From: Cutibacterium acnes
GTDB lineage: Bacteria > Actinomycetota > Actinomycetes > Propionibacteriales > Propionibacteriaceae
DNA length: 64,000 bases
Direction of reading: 5' to 3'
NCBI RefSeq assembly: GCF_003030305.1
Contig: NZ_CP023676.1
Coordinates: 496,001 to 560,000, forward strand
The notes beneath the pieces are model-generated. The model worked only from the letters and a program-made list of their open reading frames with translations, was not told where the DNA came from and made no database searches. Made by a program: the position numbers and the translations under genes. This document shows, in pieces, positions 16,353-25,186 of this stretch (position 1 is its first letter; every line of letters begins with the position of its first letter).

Positions 16353-17357
16353 TCAGAACGCTTGGATCCAGATATCCCGGGTGCCCGGTGCTCGAAAGGA
16401 AACGTGCCCGTGATCATCTTCGACGCCCTGAGGCTTCGGGGCGGTGGTCTGGGTCGGCGCCGTTGATGAGGAAGGAGTTGTGACGCTACGAGGCTGATGG
16501 CGGGCAATGATCCGCGCCATTCCCTCGATGGTTTCTACGAGATCGTCCATGGACGCTGTAGCGGAATGGGTCAGACCGACGACGGTATATCCCGCAGTCC
16601 CGGTGGAGGCCACTGAATTCACGTGCCAACCATCGTCGAGCGACAGCCAACCGTTCTTGACGAAAGGGGATTTCATGCCCGCCGTCATGCCCCAGTTTTG
16701 GTCGTCTTCGACGTTGGACATGAGTTCACGGGCGTACGCACGCATGGACTCGGGAATAATGGTGTTGGGGCAGAAAATGTGGTCAGCAAGTGCGACCTGA
16801 TCGGCGGCAGTCGTCGATGTCAGACCCCAACGGCCCTCAGGATCGAAGGTAGTGTGGGTGGCTCCCATACGACGCATCGCCGTGCGGACCCCATCAGCTT
16901 TGCCAACCTTTTTCCACAGCGCAGTCGCAGCGTCGTTACTCGAATTCTCGATCATGGGAACTAGAAGGTTCTTCTCGCCCTCGGTGAGCTGACGCTTCTC
17001 GCCAACAGCCTGGATCATCACGGTTTCCATAATCGCCAGCTTGATGATGGAGGCGGTGATGTAGGTGGTCGCACCGTGATTGAAAACCTGGATTTCGCGC
17101 TGACCGTGCACCCGCATCGCCACGGACTGCTCCCCGTCACGGGTATTGAGGTATGTGCTCAGCTCATCCTGGTAGGGAAAGGGCACGTATGGGCCGGGAG
17201 CCGCAGGGCTCGTCACTGTGGTCGGGACAGGTTTGCGCGGCGCCTTCTTCTGTGGCCTGTTGGTGGCCCGCACTACTGGCACACCAATAGCAGCTCCGGT
17301 AGCGACGAGCAAGCCCCCTAACGCTGTACGTCTGGCGATTAGCGCCTTCCCAGACAA
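16353..17357 (-). CDS. Secreted beta-lactamase-fold serine hydrolase
   Basis: A 334-residue exported protein of the class A beta-lactamase-like (beta-lactamase2) group. Translation most likely begins at TTG 17355-17357, six bases after a perfect AGGAGG; ATG codons in the frame are far upstream inside the helicase gene. The N terminus ARRTALGGLLVATGAAIG looks like a Tat or Sec signal, followed by a Pro/Ala-rich linker. Active-site motifs are SIIK (SxxK), SND within ENSSNDAA and KNGW in place of KTG. The canonical Glu166 loop is not evident, so it may be a peptidase or inactive homologue rather than a resistance enzyme. The C-terminal 50 residues are Ser/Thr/Pro-rich. Confidence 0.8.
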   Translation of the reverse strand: MSGKALIARRTALGGLLVATGAAIGVPVVRATNRPQKKAPRKPVPTTVTSPAAPGPYVPFPYQDELSTYLNTRDGEQSVAMRVHGQREIQVFNHGATTYITASIIKLAIMETVMIQAVGEKRQLTEGEKNLLVPMIENSSNDAATALWKKVGKADGVRTAMRRMGATHTTFDPEGRWGLTSTTAADQVALADHIFCPNTIIPESMRAYARELMSNVEDDQNWGMTAGMKSPFVKNGWLSLDDGWHVNSVASTGTAGYTVVGLTHSATASMDDLVETIEGMARIIARHQPRSVTTPSSSTAPTQTTAPKPQGVEDDHGHVSFRAPGTRDIWIQAF

Positions 17358-17400
17358 GCATGTCCTCCTGTTCGTGGACCCGGTGCGTTCACGTCCATTC

Positions 17401-19059
17401 TCACGCCGTTCGGTCCAATGCGTCCAGATCGTCTGCATCAATGATGCGGTACGAGTATCCCTGCTCGGCCAGGAATCGCTGACGATGGCTGGCAAAGTCT
17501 GTATCAACGGTATCGCGCGAGACGACCGCATAGAAACGGGCCACCAGGCCCTCTTTGGGACGCAGTAGACGGCCCAAACGCTGGGCCTCTTCTTGACGCG
17601 ATCCAAATGCTCCCGAGACCTGGATGGCGACCTCCGCGCTTGGTAGGTCAATGGAGAAGTTGGCGACCTTAGAGACTACGAGCAGGTCGATCTGCCCCTC
17701 CCGGAAGTCCTGGTAGATCTCCTGACGGCGAGTCGGCGTCGTTGAACCGGTGATAATCGGGCACTTCAATTCCGCGGCCAGCTCCTCCAACTGGTCAACG
17801 TATTGGCCGATGACAAGGGTGGGCTGTCCACGATGACGCTCGACCAGGTCTCTCACGACCTTGTTTTTAATGGGGAGGGTTGCGGCCATCCGGTAGCGGA
17901 CGTCAGGCTCGGCCATCGCGCAGGCCATCCGGTCAGACTCCGACAAGCTCACCCGCACCTCGACGCAATCAGCAGGTGCGATCCATCCTTGGGCTTCGAT
18001 TTCCTTCCACGGAGCGTCGTAGCGTTTCGGGCCGATGAGGGTGAAGACATCGTCCTCGTGTCCGTCCTCACGCACTAGGGTGGCTGTCAGGCCGAGACGA
18101 CGACGCGCTTGCAGGTCAGCCGTCATTCGGAAGACCGGGGCCGGCAGCAGGTGTACCTCGTCATATATCACTAGGCCCCAGTCGCGGGCTTCGAAGAGTT
18201 CTAGGTGTGGGTGCACTCCGTGACGTTTGGTGGTGATGACCTGATAGGTGGCGATTGTTACCGGGCGCACTTGTTTGCGCGACCCGGAGTATTCACCGAT
18301 GTCGTCGGGGGCGAGGGAGGTGCGACGAACGAGTTCCTCTTTCCACTGCCGTGCTGAAACGGTGTTGGTAACGAGGATCAGAGTGGTGCAGCGGGCGAGG
18401 CTCATAGCGGTGGCCCCGACGACCGTTTTGCCAGCGCCGCAGGGCAGTACAACGACTCCAGATCCGCCGTCCCAGAAAGACTGCGCCGCTACTTTCTGGT
18501 AGGGGCGCAGGCTCCAACCATCCTCGTCAAGGTCGATGTCGTGGTGCTCGCCGTCGACGTAACCGGCGAGGTCTTCAGCCGGCCACCCCAGCTTGAGCAG
18601 CGCCTGTTTGAGGGTGCCGCGCTGCGAAGGATGGACCACAGCCGTCTCATCATCGATTTGATTACCGACAAGACCGCGCACTGACTTGGAACGCAACACC
18701 TCGGTGAGTATGGCTCGTTCAGTCGACACCAATACCAGCCCATGGGTGGGGTGCTTCTCAATGCGCAACCTGCCATACCTTGACATCGTCTCGGTGACAT
18801 CGATGAGCAGGCCGGAGGCTACCGGGTAGCGCGAATACCTCATGAGGATGTCGACGACTTGCTCTGCGTCGTGGCCGGCAGCCATGGCATTCCACAGTCC
18901 CAGCGGGGTGATCCGGTAGGTGTGGATGTGTTCAGGGGCGCGTTCTAGTTCCGCGAATGGGGCTATAGCGTGGCGACACTCGTCTGCCTGGGGGTGGTCT
19001 ACCTCCAGCAGGAGAGTGTGGTCGGACTGGACAATGAGTGGGCCGGGTACAGAAGTCAT
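17401..19059 (-). CDS. XPB-type DNA repair helicase
   Basis: A 552-residue 3'-5' superfamily 2 helicase of the bacterial XPB/ERCC3 type. After an N-terminal DNA-recognition region, helicase motifs follow in order: Walker A PCGAGKTVVGA, IYDEVHLLP (DEVH box), GLTATLVREDG (motif III plus the XPB RED element) and EAQRLGRLLRP (motif VI). The ATG at 19057-19059 is chosen. The open frame continues 142 codons upstream, but that stretch lacks protein-like composition. The Helicase_C_3 protein encoded next (19691) is its usual actinobacterial partner. Cellular role is probably DNA repair. Confidence 0.88.
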   Translation of the reverse strand: MTSVPGPLIVQSDHTLLLEVDHPQADECRHAIAPFAELERAPEHIHTYRITPLGLWNAMAAGHDAEQVVDILMRYSRYPVASGLLIDVTETMSRYGRLRIEKHPTHGLVLVSTERAILTEVLRSKSVRGLVGNQIDDETAVVHPSQRGTLKQALLKLGWPAEDLAGYVDGEHHDIDLDEDGWSLRPYQKVAAQSFWDGGSGVVVLPCGAGKTVVGATAMSLARCTTLILVTNTVSARQWKEELVRRTSLAPDDIGEYSGSRKQVRPVTIATYQVITTKRHGVHPHLELFEARDWGLVIYDEVHLLPAPVFRMTADLQARRRLGLTATLVREDGHEDDVFTLIGPKRYDAPWKEIEAQGWIAPADCVEVRVSLSESDRMACAMAEPDVRYRMAATLPIKNKVVRDLVERHRGQPTLVIGQYVDQLEELAAELKCPIITGSTTPTRRQEIYQDFREGQIDLLVVSKVANFSIDLPSAEVAIQVSGAFGSRQEEAQRLGRLLRPKEGLVARFYAVVSRDTVDTDFASHRQRFLAEQGYSYRIIDADDLDALDRTA

Positions 19060-19483
19060 CACTCCAAGTATCGCCCCACAGCGTGCGTTTGTTCCCGGCG
19101 AGGTTCGGGTTGAGTGCGTCGGTGTCGCAGCCCGCGGGCGGTTGTGGCAATGATGCGCGGCGAGGATCCTGTTGCCACCGCAGATGGCAGAGGGAACGCT
19201 TGCGAGCCGCATAGCCACAGCTAGGCGGGGGAACCAGCAGCTCCACGTCAGCCGCGTTCCGAGATGCGATGGTCTGGCTGCGCTGGGGCCATGATGACAG
19301 CGCAGAAAGCCCTCTCGCGCCGCAGGGAGATCGCCGCAGTGTGCGTGGACGGGTTGTGTGCTCAGTAGCCGGTCGGGTGATTGGTTGTTGAGCGCATACT
19401 GTCTGAGCTTGTGGGTATGGCCGTGGGCATGCGCACTATCATGAATACGTGGACGTCGACCCGCGAAAGGTGGATGCGGGAGC
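19060..19483. other. Gap upstream of the XPB helicase gene
   Basis: No convincing gene is seen. Open frames here have low-complexity Arg/Pro/Ser-rich translations. It should hold the helicase promoter, but no clear -35/-10 pair was found. Confidence 0.4.
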
Positions 19484-19639
19484 ATGAGTGCTCATGCATA
19501 CTGGGAATATATCCAATTTCAAGGACGTCCCGTAACCGTGTTCACCACGGTGACCGGCGCGGCCTCTTCGGGAAGCGTCGCCACTATCGTGAGGGTTGAT
19601 CTGGCGTCTCATGACATTGGCTGGGTTCACCGACGCTGA
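19484..19639 (+). CDS. Possible 51-residue protein
   Basis: A short frame from ATG 19484 to TGA 19637-19639 translates to a protein-like sequence beginning MSAHAYWEYIQFQGRPV and ending DIGWVHRR. AAAGGTGG lies about ten bases before the ATG. Balanced composition and the ribosome site favour a real small protein. Short length and lack of a recognised family argue caution. It could also be the remnant of a larger gene. Confidence 0.35.
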   Translation: MSAHAYWEYIQFQGRPVTVFTTVTGAASSGSVATIVRVDLASHDIGWVHRR

Positions 19640-19690
19640 CAATTGGCGGTGGGTGGGGGACGGGGACGTTCCTGGCCCTGGCAACCCGCC

Positions 19691-21820
19691 TCAGACAGGC
19701 TGGCAGGACGTGATTCGCGAGACCGGCACGATGGTCACCCCGCCACCGCCCCGGATGACACAGCGCACCGCACCGGCGGTCGCGGCCATAATCCGCACTG
19801 TTTGACGCACTGACGTGCCGTCATCAACGACCCGTTCGATGTACATCCAGGTGCCATCTTGCTGAGCTTGGTGGAGCTGGGCGATCAGTTGCCGCCGATC
19901 GGAAAATCCGCGTCCCCTCTTGTCCAACAATGAAGCAGCCAGCTCCTCGGGGTCGGCCTGGGGGGCGGATGATGCCGGTACGTCCACCTTGGCTCGCGGG
20001 GGCGGGGGCGCAGAGAACACGTCACCGTGGGCGTCGCGAGCTACCGGGGACATTCCCAACTGACGCAGACCTGCCAGCACTTGGTCGGGTTCGGCTTGGG
20101 CAACCAACACTTGGGGTCCGACGCGGCGCAGTCCAACATCGGTGGTTAGTGAGCTACGCAGAATCGCCTCGACGGTGGCTGGATCGTCGACTTCTAGGAG
20201 CGCTCCAGCGGCCGCTACCGACACCCGACCGTGGTCACGCACGACGTCATTGAGGAGTACTAGGAGGCTTTGCGGAACATCCCCGAGGGAGTGTTCGGCC
20301 CACCATTGGCGCACTCGCTCACCGGTCCACCCGGCATCGAGGGCACGACGCAGGCTAGAGCGGTTGAATCGCCTGACACCGGCGATCCCGGTGGACTCAC
20401 GGTCGGCAAGTAGGGCGAGGTCGGCAGCGGTGTCGGGGGTAAGTGGGCCGGGAGCGACCGCGGTGAGGTCAGATTGCAGAATCACCTCGTCGGTGCGTTC
20501 CGGCATGTCGGCACAGGTGCGTGCATCGACGAGGTCAGTGCGCGCGTCTAGTGCGACCATCCCGAGCACTCTGCACTCATCCAGGACAGCCTCCACCAAA
20601 GAGTCGTCGACGGTGGTGCCCGGCTGACGCCACCGGATCCGATTCGCGATGACTTTGGTCTCGATCGGAGTGCCCGGCTCGGCACTGTGTAGTTCCCGGT
20701 GTATCAGGCGACGCCATGCTTGAGCGGTTGCGGGTGCTGAGGCGCCGAGAGCGTTGCCGAGGTTACCGGGCAACTGCGGAATGTGTCGCCACGCTTCTCT
20801 CAGGCTCACCCATTGCCCCCACAGCGAGTCGGTACGCCATCGGTCGGCCAGGGGAGTAGGGAGCCAGCTGCGTCCGTCAGCCCCGATGAGACCGCCTGCG
20901 GCAGCCAGGGCGAGGTAAACCCATCCGTCGTCTCCGGGTGCCACCCGAGACAGCACGATGCGTGCATCCCGCTTGGCAATGCCACCGCTGGCCAGCAAAG
21001 CGCAGTTGTGACGCTCCATTGCCTCCAACAAAGCAGACATTGCGCTGACGGCTTCGAGGGCAGTTCCGAGTCCGGCCCGGTTCACCAAGTTGGTCTGATG
21101 TGGTTCGGACCATGGCGGTGGGGTAGGGCTGGGCTGTTCGGCGAAGAGGCGGTTCCCGCGCAGCATGAGAGACACCTCTCGGGGCAAGATGACGGTGTCG
21201 TCGCTAAGGGGACGCAATAGCCGATGGGCTAGAGCGGTCTCGACGGGGGTGGTGGCTGTGGCGGGAGTAACGGCGCGACGAGCATTGGGGACGTGCCCAG
21301 TGGGGGACCACACCAGACGTTCGAGTACGGATCGAGCTTTGGAGCCAGCCGCCGCCAACTTTTCGGCGACCTCGTTGGGATTCATGGGCAGGACGGACGC
21401 TGGTGCAAGTCCGGCGGGATATCCGGACAGATGAGCGGTGACGATCTGGATGACGTGCAGCTGTCCGGAATCTTCCAGGACTAGGGCCATATTAAGTAGG
21501 TCAGAGATGCCGTCGGCGACGTCGGCCTGGATGGCTTCAGGTTTAATCGGCCACCCCTGACACAACGCCTCAGCAAGCTCGGTGAAGCGGAGATCCCCTA
21601 GGGCAGCTAGTGCGGTCAGAAGACTCAACCGCCAACGATCGAGGCTGGAGATCGCCGCAATGATGGATGCGTGGGTGCTCGCGCGCGAAGACACCTCAGT
21701 CAAATCCCTCGGGGTGGGATTGGCTAAGTCGGGACGCAGGGTTAACAGCCGCGACAGACTCTGCGCATCGAGATTTCGGATAGTGGAGGCAAGGGTTGTT
21801 GGCTCCTCGGACGGGCTCAT
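19691..21820 (-). CDS. Helicase_C_3-domain protein, XPB partner
   Basis: A 709-residue protein of the actinobacterial helicase-associated type. The C-terminal part (LRQLGMSPVARDAHGDVF, YIERVVDDGTSVRQTVRIM) resembles the Helicase_C_3/XPB N-terminal region. The N-terminal half contains helical segments such as STHASIIAAISSLDRWRLS. It has no Walker motifs, so it is not an ATPase itself. It is encoded beside the XPB helicase on the same strand and overlaps the next upstream gene by 4 bases. The role is inferred as DNA-binding support for the helicase. Confidence 0.78.
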   Translation of the reverse strand: MSPSEEPTTLASTIRNLDAQSLSRLLTLRPDLANPTPRDLTEVSSRASTHASIIAAISSLDRWRLSLLTALAALGDLRFTELAEALCQGWPIKPEAIQADVADGISDLLNMALVLEDSGQLHVIQIVTAHLSGYPAGLAPASVLPMNPNEVAEKLAAAGSKARSVLERLVWSPTGHVPNARRAVTPATATTPVETALAHRLLRPLSDDTVILPREVSLMLRGNRLFAEQPSPTPPPWSEPHQTNLVNRAGLGTALEAVSAMSALLEAMERHNCALLASGGIAKRDARIVLSRVAPGDDGWVYLALAAAGGLIGADGRSWLPTPLADRWRTDSLWGQWVSLREAWRHIPQLPGNLGNALGASAPATAQAWRRLIHRELHSAEPGTPIETKVIANRIRWRQPGTTVDDSLVEAVLDECRVLGMVALDARTDLVDARTCADMPERTDEVILQSDLTAVAPGPLTPDTAADLALLADRESTGIAGVRRFNRSSLRRALDAGWTGERVRQWWAEHSLGDVPQSLLVLLNDVVRDHGRVSVAAAGALLEVDDPATVEAILRSSLTTDVGLRRVGPQVLVAQAEPDQVLAGLRQLGMSPVARDAHGDVFSAPPPPRAKVDVPASSAPQADPEELAASLLDKRGRGFSDRRQLIAQLHQAQQDGTWMYIERVVDDGTSVRQTVRIMAATAGAVRCVIRGGGGVTIVPVSRITSCQPV

Positions 21821-22572
21821 CGGGAGGACCCCGGGTCATCGGGAGTGAGCTGACGGTCAATGAGGATGAACCCCAAACCCAGCATGATGACGCAACCGAG
21901 ACGAGACATCCATGCGAACTGTGCCAATACGGTGCGTACCGGCGACTCGATGGCCCCGCCAATAATGACGGCGACCGTCACCGCAGTAAGAGCCTTAGTG
22001 AGGCGTCCAGCAGCAAAAGGGTGACGCCATGCCAGCCACCATGTGATGAAGAGGGCTGGAATAGACAATGGAGACCACGCGCATCCCAGGACGAGAACGA
22101 CGATCCACGGCCATCCTAACCCCTGGCACAGGTCGAGGAAGGACCGGCTGCCAGCTTTGGAAGGGGTACGCGGATCGAGACGCGAAGGCATGCGAACCGA
22201 TTTGATGCGAGGTGGCGGTGTTGTCGATACCGGCGCTTCTGTCGGTGCCGACCACGTGGAATAACCGCTAGTGAGCCGGCTGGTGCGGATCGGTTCATGC
22301 GGATCGTGGTGCTCGATACGTGGCCCTGTGAGCCCAGCCTGGGTGGAGAACGGTTCCAGGGGCTGACGGCTACTGCGTCGACGGGGGATCAGCTCGGTGA
22401 GCGGGCGGTGATCGCCTCCTTGGTAGTGGTGTGGGGCGCTACAAGGCTTTCCAGCAGCAGGATTGACGGGTTGGGTCGGGGTTTCCAGCGGATCGGCCCG
22501 AGGTGCTTGGAAGGCGCGCGGAGCAGGCCGGGAGTCGACGACGTCGACGGGTGCGGTGATGCTGCGTGCCAT
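21817..22572 (-). CDS. Proline-rich membrane protein, unknown function
   Basis: A 251-residue protein with a disordered, Pro/Ser/Arg-rich N-terminal half (residues 1-140). It is followed by three hydrophobic segments (WIVVLVLGCAWSPLSIPALF, LTAVTVAVIIGGAI, LGCVIMLGLGFILI). This suggests a membrane anchor with a long cytoplasmic tail. It overlaps the start of the helicase-partner gene by 4 bases, so the two are co-translated. The start at 22572 has GGAG only two bases upstream and could be misplaced. I do not recognise the family. Confidence 0.65.
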   Translation of the reverse strand: MARSITAPVDVVDSRPAPRAFQAPRADPLETPTQPVNPAAGKPCSAPHHYQGGDHRPLTELIPRRRSSRQPLEPFSTQAGLTGPRIEHHDPHEPIRTSRLTSGYSTWSAPTEAPVSTTPPPRIKSVRMPSRLDPRTPSKAGSRSFLDLCQGLGWPWIVVLVLGCAWSPLSIPALFITWWLAWRHPFAAGRLTKALTAVTVAVIIGGAIESPVRTVLAQFAWMSRLGCVIMLGLGFILIDRQLTPDDPGSSR

Positions 22573-22745
22573 ATCTCCATGGTACGGGGTAAGACCGACG
22601 ATCCGGCACGCTCACCTGTGCCGGATCAACGCTCATAGGCGATGAGTGTGATCGCTCAAGAACGCTTACATGGCCCTAGTCTCACTTCAGGCACGTCCCA
22701 GCTAGGACGTGGCGCACGCTGTGATCGCGTCAAGGAAGGTTCGAC

Positions 22746-23531
22746 ATGGAGGTCATCATCTGCTCGGATGAGCAGGCCGTCGGGCGGATCGCCGCCGACC
22801 GGATTGCAAAGGTTTTGGGCCGGGCCAAGGCTCCGGTGTTGGGAGTCGCGACTGGATCGACCCCGCTGACGACCTACTCTTCCCTGGCTGCTCTGGCAGC
22901 CGAGGGTAAGGCTGACTTTACTGATCTGCGCGCCTTTGCCCTTGACGAATACATTGGGCTTCCTGCAGACGATGAGCGCTCCTACGCAGCTACCATCCGC
23001 CACACCGTCACCGAACAGCTGGGACTCGATCCGGCCAACGTCCACACCCCCGACGGCATGGCCGATGACCTCGATGCTGCCTGCGCCGCATACGAGACAG
23101 CCATCCAGGAGGCTGATGGCGTCGATGTTCAGATCCTTGGCATTGGGGCAAATGGACATATTGGTTTCAATGAGCCCACCAGTTCGCTGTCTTCGCGCAC
23201 TCGCGTCAAGACCCTTGCGGAGCGCACAAAGGCTGACAATGCCCGCTTCTTTGAGGAGGGGGAGAAGGTCCCGAGTCACTGCGTCACCCAGGGGCTCGGT
23301 ACCATCATGGACGCTCGCAATGTTGTGCTGTTGGCCATCGGAGCCAACAAGGCTGACGCGCTGGCAGGGGCTGTCGAGGGGCCTGTTTCGGCGATGTGCC
23401 CGGCGTCGGTGCTGCAGTTCCACCCCCATGTTTTGGTGATTGCGGACGATGCTGCAGCCTCGAAGCTCACCATGGCTGAGTACTTCCGATGGACAGATTC
23501 CCAGCGAGGTGACCTCTCCGGAGCGATGTGA
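22746..23531 (+). CDS. nagB: Glucosamine-6-phosphate deaminase
   Basis: A 261-residue enzyme converting glucosamine-6-phosphate to fructose-6-phosphate and ammonia in the cytosol. Diagnostic motifs are VATGSTPLTTYSSL (phosphate loop), ALDEYIGLP (catalytic Asp region), GIGANGHIGFNEP and SSLSSRTRVKTL. AAGGAAGG precedes the ATG. It stands alone rather than beside nagA, which lies about 6 kb downstream on the same strand. Confidence 0.95.
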   Translation: MEVIICSDEQAVGRIAADRIAKVLGRAKAPVLGVATGSTPLTTYSSLAALAAEGKADFTDLRAFALDEYIGLPADDERSYAATIRHTVTEQLGLDPANVHTPDGMADDLDAACAAYETAIQEADGVDVQILGIGANGHIGFNEPTSSLSSRTRVKTLAERTKADNARFFEEGEKVPSHCVTQGLGTIMDARNVVLLAIGANKADALAGAVEGPVSAMCPASVLQFHPHVLVIADDAAASKLTMAEYFRWTDSQRGDLSGAM

Positions 23532-23677
23532 GATTTCGGTGATACTCCTGGCCTGGTAGGTGTCTTCGCGCCGGGCTATCGAAGTATCGGATAATGGTGA
23601 GTGGTGGACCGTCGTCAAGGCTTGTAGCCTGGTATGGCGGTCCATCGACCGTCATGACCAGAAGGAGTGAGCCAGAG

Positions 23678-24061
23678 ATGCCAACCGGAAAGGTGCGTTT
23701 CTACGACGCCACCAAGGGGTTCGGTTTCCTGACGAAGGACGGCGGCGGCGACGTGTACGTCAACGCTTCTGCCCTGCCCGCAGGGGTGAATACCCTGAAG
23801 CCCGGTCAGAAGGTTGATTTCGGGATTGTTGAGGGACGTCGAGGAGAGCAGGCCTTGTCCCTGCAGATCATCGAGACCCCTGCCTCGTTGTCCAAGGCGA
23901 GTCGCAAGAAGCCGCAGGACATGGCGGTGATCTGTGAGGACCTCATTAAGATGCTCGACAAGATGGGCAATGGTTACCGGCACGGGCGTCACTCTGATTC
24001 GCGCACTGCCGGCGCCGTGGCCAAGATGCTTCGTGCAGTCGCTGACGAGTTGGAGCTGTGA
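23678..24061 (+). CDS. Cold-shock domain protein with C-terminal extension
   Basis: A 127-residue RNA-binding protein. Residues 1-65 form the cold-shock domain with the RNP motifs KGFGFLT and DVYVNAS. The remaining 60 residues (from about PASLSKASRKK to AVADELEL) are an actinobacterial extension. The start at ATG 23678 follows AAGGAG; the frame upstream is untranslated leader. Its stop overlaps the ATG of the DUF3027 gene (TGATG), so they are coupled. The leader contains a 7-bp inverted repeat (TGGACCG/CGGTCCA) that might form an mRNA structure. Confidence 0.9.
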   Translation: MPTGKVRFYDATKGFGFLTKDGGGDVYVNASALPAGVNTLKPGQKVDFGIVEGRRGEQALSLQIIETPASLSKASRKKPQDMAVICEDLIKMLDKMGNGYRHGRHSDSRTAGAVAKMLRAVADELEL

Positions 24062-24861
24062 TGACACAGGTGACGTCGAAGCCGCGCACTGCGACCCGAA
24101 CTATCAAAGCCGATGCGACCATTGCGAAGGCTGTTGATCAGGCCCGGGAAGCTGCCGAGTACCGAGCTGGTGATTTCGGTGTGGGCGAGCACGTCGGGAC
24201 TATCGCTGAAGGTGAGCGAGTCCTGACCCATCTCTTCGAGTGCCCGCATCCCGGTTACCGAGGATGGCGTTGGGCCGTGACAATGTCGCGTGCTCTACGT
24301 GGCCGTAACGTCACTGTCAATGAGGTTGTCCTCGTCCCTGGCGAGGATTCCTTACTCGCCTCCCCATGGGTGCCGTGGCGTGATCGGGTGCGTGCTGGTG
24401 ACATCGCCGCAGGCACTCTCATGCCGACTGCTGACAACGACCCGCGTTTGGAACCTGGTTACACCGGCGGTGAACTGGCCGCAGATGAGGATCCGGCTGA
24501 ATGGGCTGCTACTCGCGCTGTTGCTTCTGAGTTGGGTTTGGGACGGGAGCGACTGCTGTCGCGGGAGGGCCGTGACTCCACCGCCGAGCGCTGGCTCGCT
24601 GGTGAGGGCGGCCCGGACAACGCGACGAGCCATCATGCGCCAGCCAGCTGCGTGACCTGCGGGTATTTCGTGCGCCTACAGCATTCTCTGGGACGGGTTT
24701 TTGGGGTGTGCTCGAACGAGTACTCTCCCTCCGACGGTTCGGTGGTCCACGTCGACCATGGTTGCGGAGGCCACTCCGACGTCGTTGAGAAGCGTCGGGG
24801 GATTGAGCTCCCAGAGCCCGTTTTCGACACCATCTCGGTTGACGAGTCGTTGTTCGACTGA
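24061..24861 (+). CDS. DUF3027 family protein
   Basis: A 266-residue protein of the actinobacterial DUF3027 family, typically encoded beside a cold-shock gene as here. Visible features are YRGWRWAVTM and a region of SPWVPWRDRVRAGD. The C-terminal cysteine cluster (CVTCGYFVRL, FGVCSNEYSPSDG, DHGCGGHSD) could bind zinc. The ATG at 24061 overlaps the previous stop. Function is unknown. Confidence 0.85.
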   Translation: MTQVTSKPRTATRTIKADATIAKAVDQAREAAEYRAGDFGVGEHVGTIAEGERVLTHLFECPHPGYRGWRWAVTMSRALRGRNVTVNEVVLVPGEDSLLASPWVPWRDRVRAGDIAAGTLMPTADNDPRLEPGYTGGELAADEDPAEWAATRAVASELGLGRERLLSREGRDSTAERWLAGEGGPDNATSHHAPASCVTCGYFVRLQHSLGRVFGVCSNEYSPSDGSVVHVDHGCGGHSDVVEKRRGIELPEPVFDTISVDESLFD

Positions 24862-24898
24862 GTCGTCTTCTTCGCAGAAGCCCCGGTCTGCGATGAAC

Positions 24899-25171
24899 TC
24901 AATGACGGGAACGCTGCCAGCAATATGCGGTGCCGACAACACCTAGGCCGGTACCCGTCAGGCAGATCCACAGCCAGTCGCGGTAACCAGTCTCGGTGAG
25001 ACGGTCGAGCATGATCCAGCAGATGAGGGATGCCACTGCGAAGGCGATAGTTCCCACGATGCCGACCGTCACCCCGTTTTCGTCAACGGGTGCGACGTTC
25101 GCCTGGGTAAGCAGGTGATGGTTGGACACCGCTCCATCGTAATGCCCTGCAACATTGTTGTGACACGTCAT
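24899..25171 (-). CDS. DUF2530 small membrane protein
   Basis: A 90-residue protein with two membrane helices (GIVGTIAFAVASLICWIML and WLWICLTGTGLGVVGTAYC). It matches the pattern of DUF2530, which in actinobacteria is commonly divergent from a purine permease as here. ATG at 25171 lies 15 bases from the permease start, so the two promoters must overlap. Role is unknown. Confidence 0.75.
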   Translation of the reverse strand: MTCHNNVAGHYDGAVSNHHLLTQANVAPVDENGVTVGIVGTIAFAVASLICWIMLDRLTETGYRDWLWICLTGTGLGVVGTAYCWQRSRH

Positions 25172-25186
25172 CCCTAGAATGCCTCC

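Noticed and set aside
17164-17361. Start ATG 17359-17361 right behind AGGAGG
   Set aside because: It opens a different frame that lacks any beta-lactamase motifs. The TTG four bases further on is in frame with the real protein.
19060-19485. N-terminal extension of the XPB helicase to 19485
   Set aside because: The added 142 residues are Arg/His/Pro/Ser-rich with no domain. The helicase length from 19059 already fits the family.
22656-23645. 329-codon open frame antisense to nagB
   Set aside because: Entirely opposite nagB, which has clear motifs. This is a third-position GC shadow.
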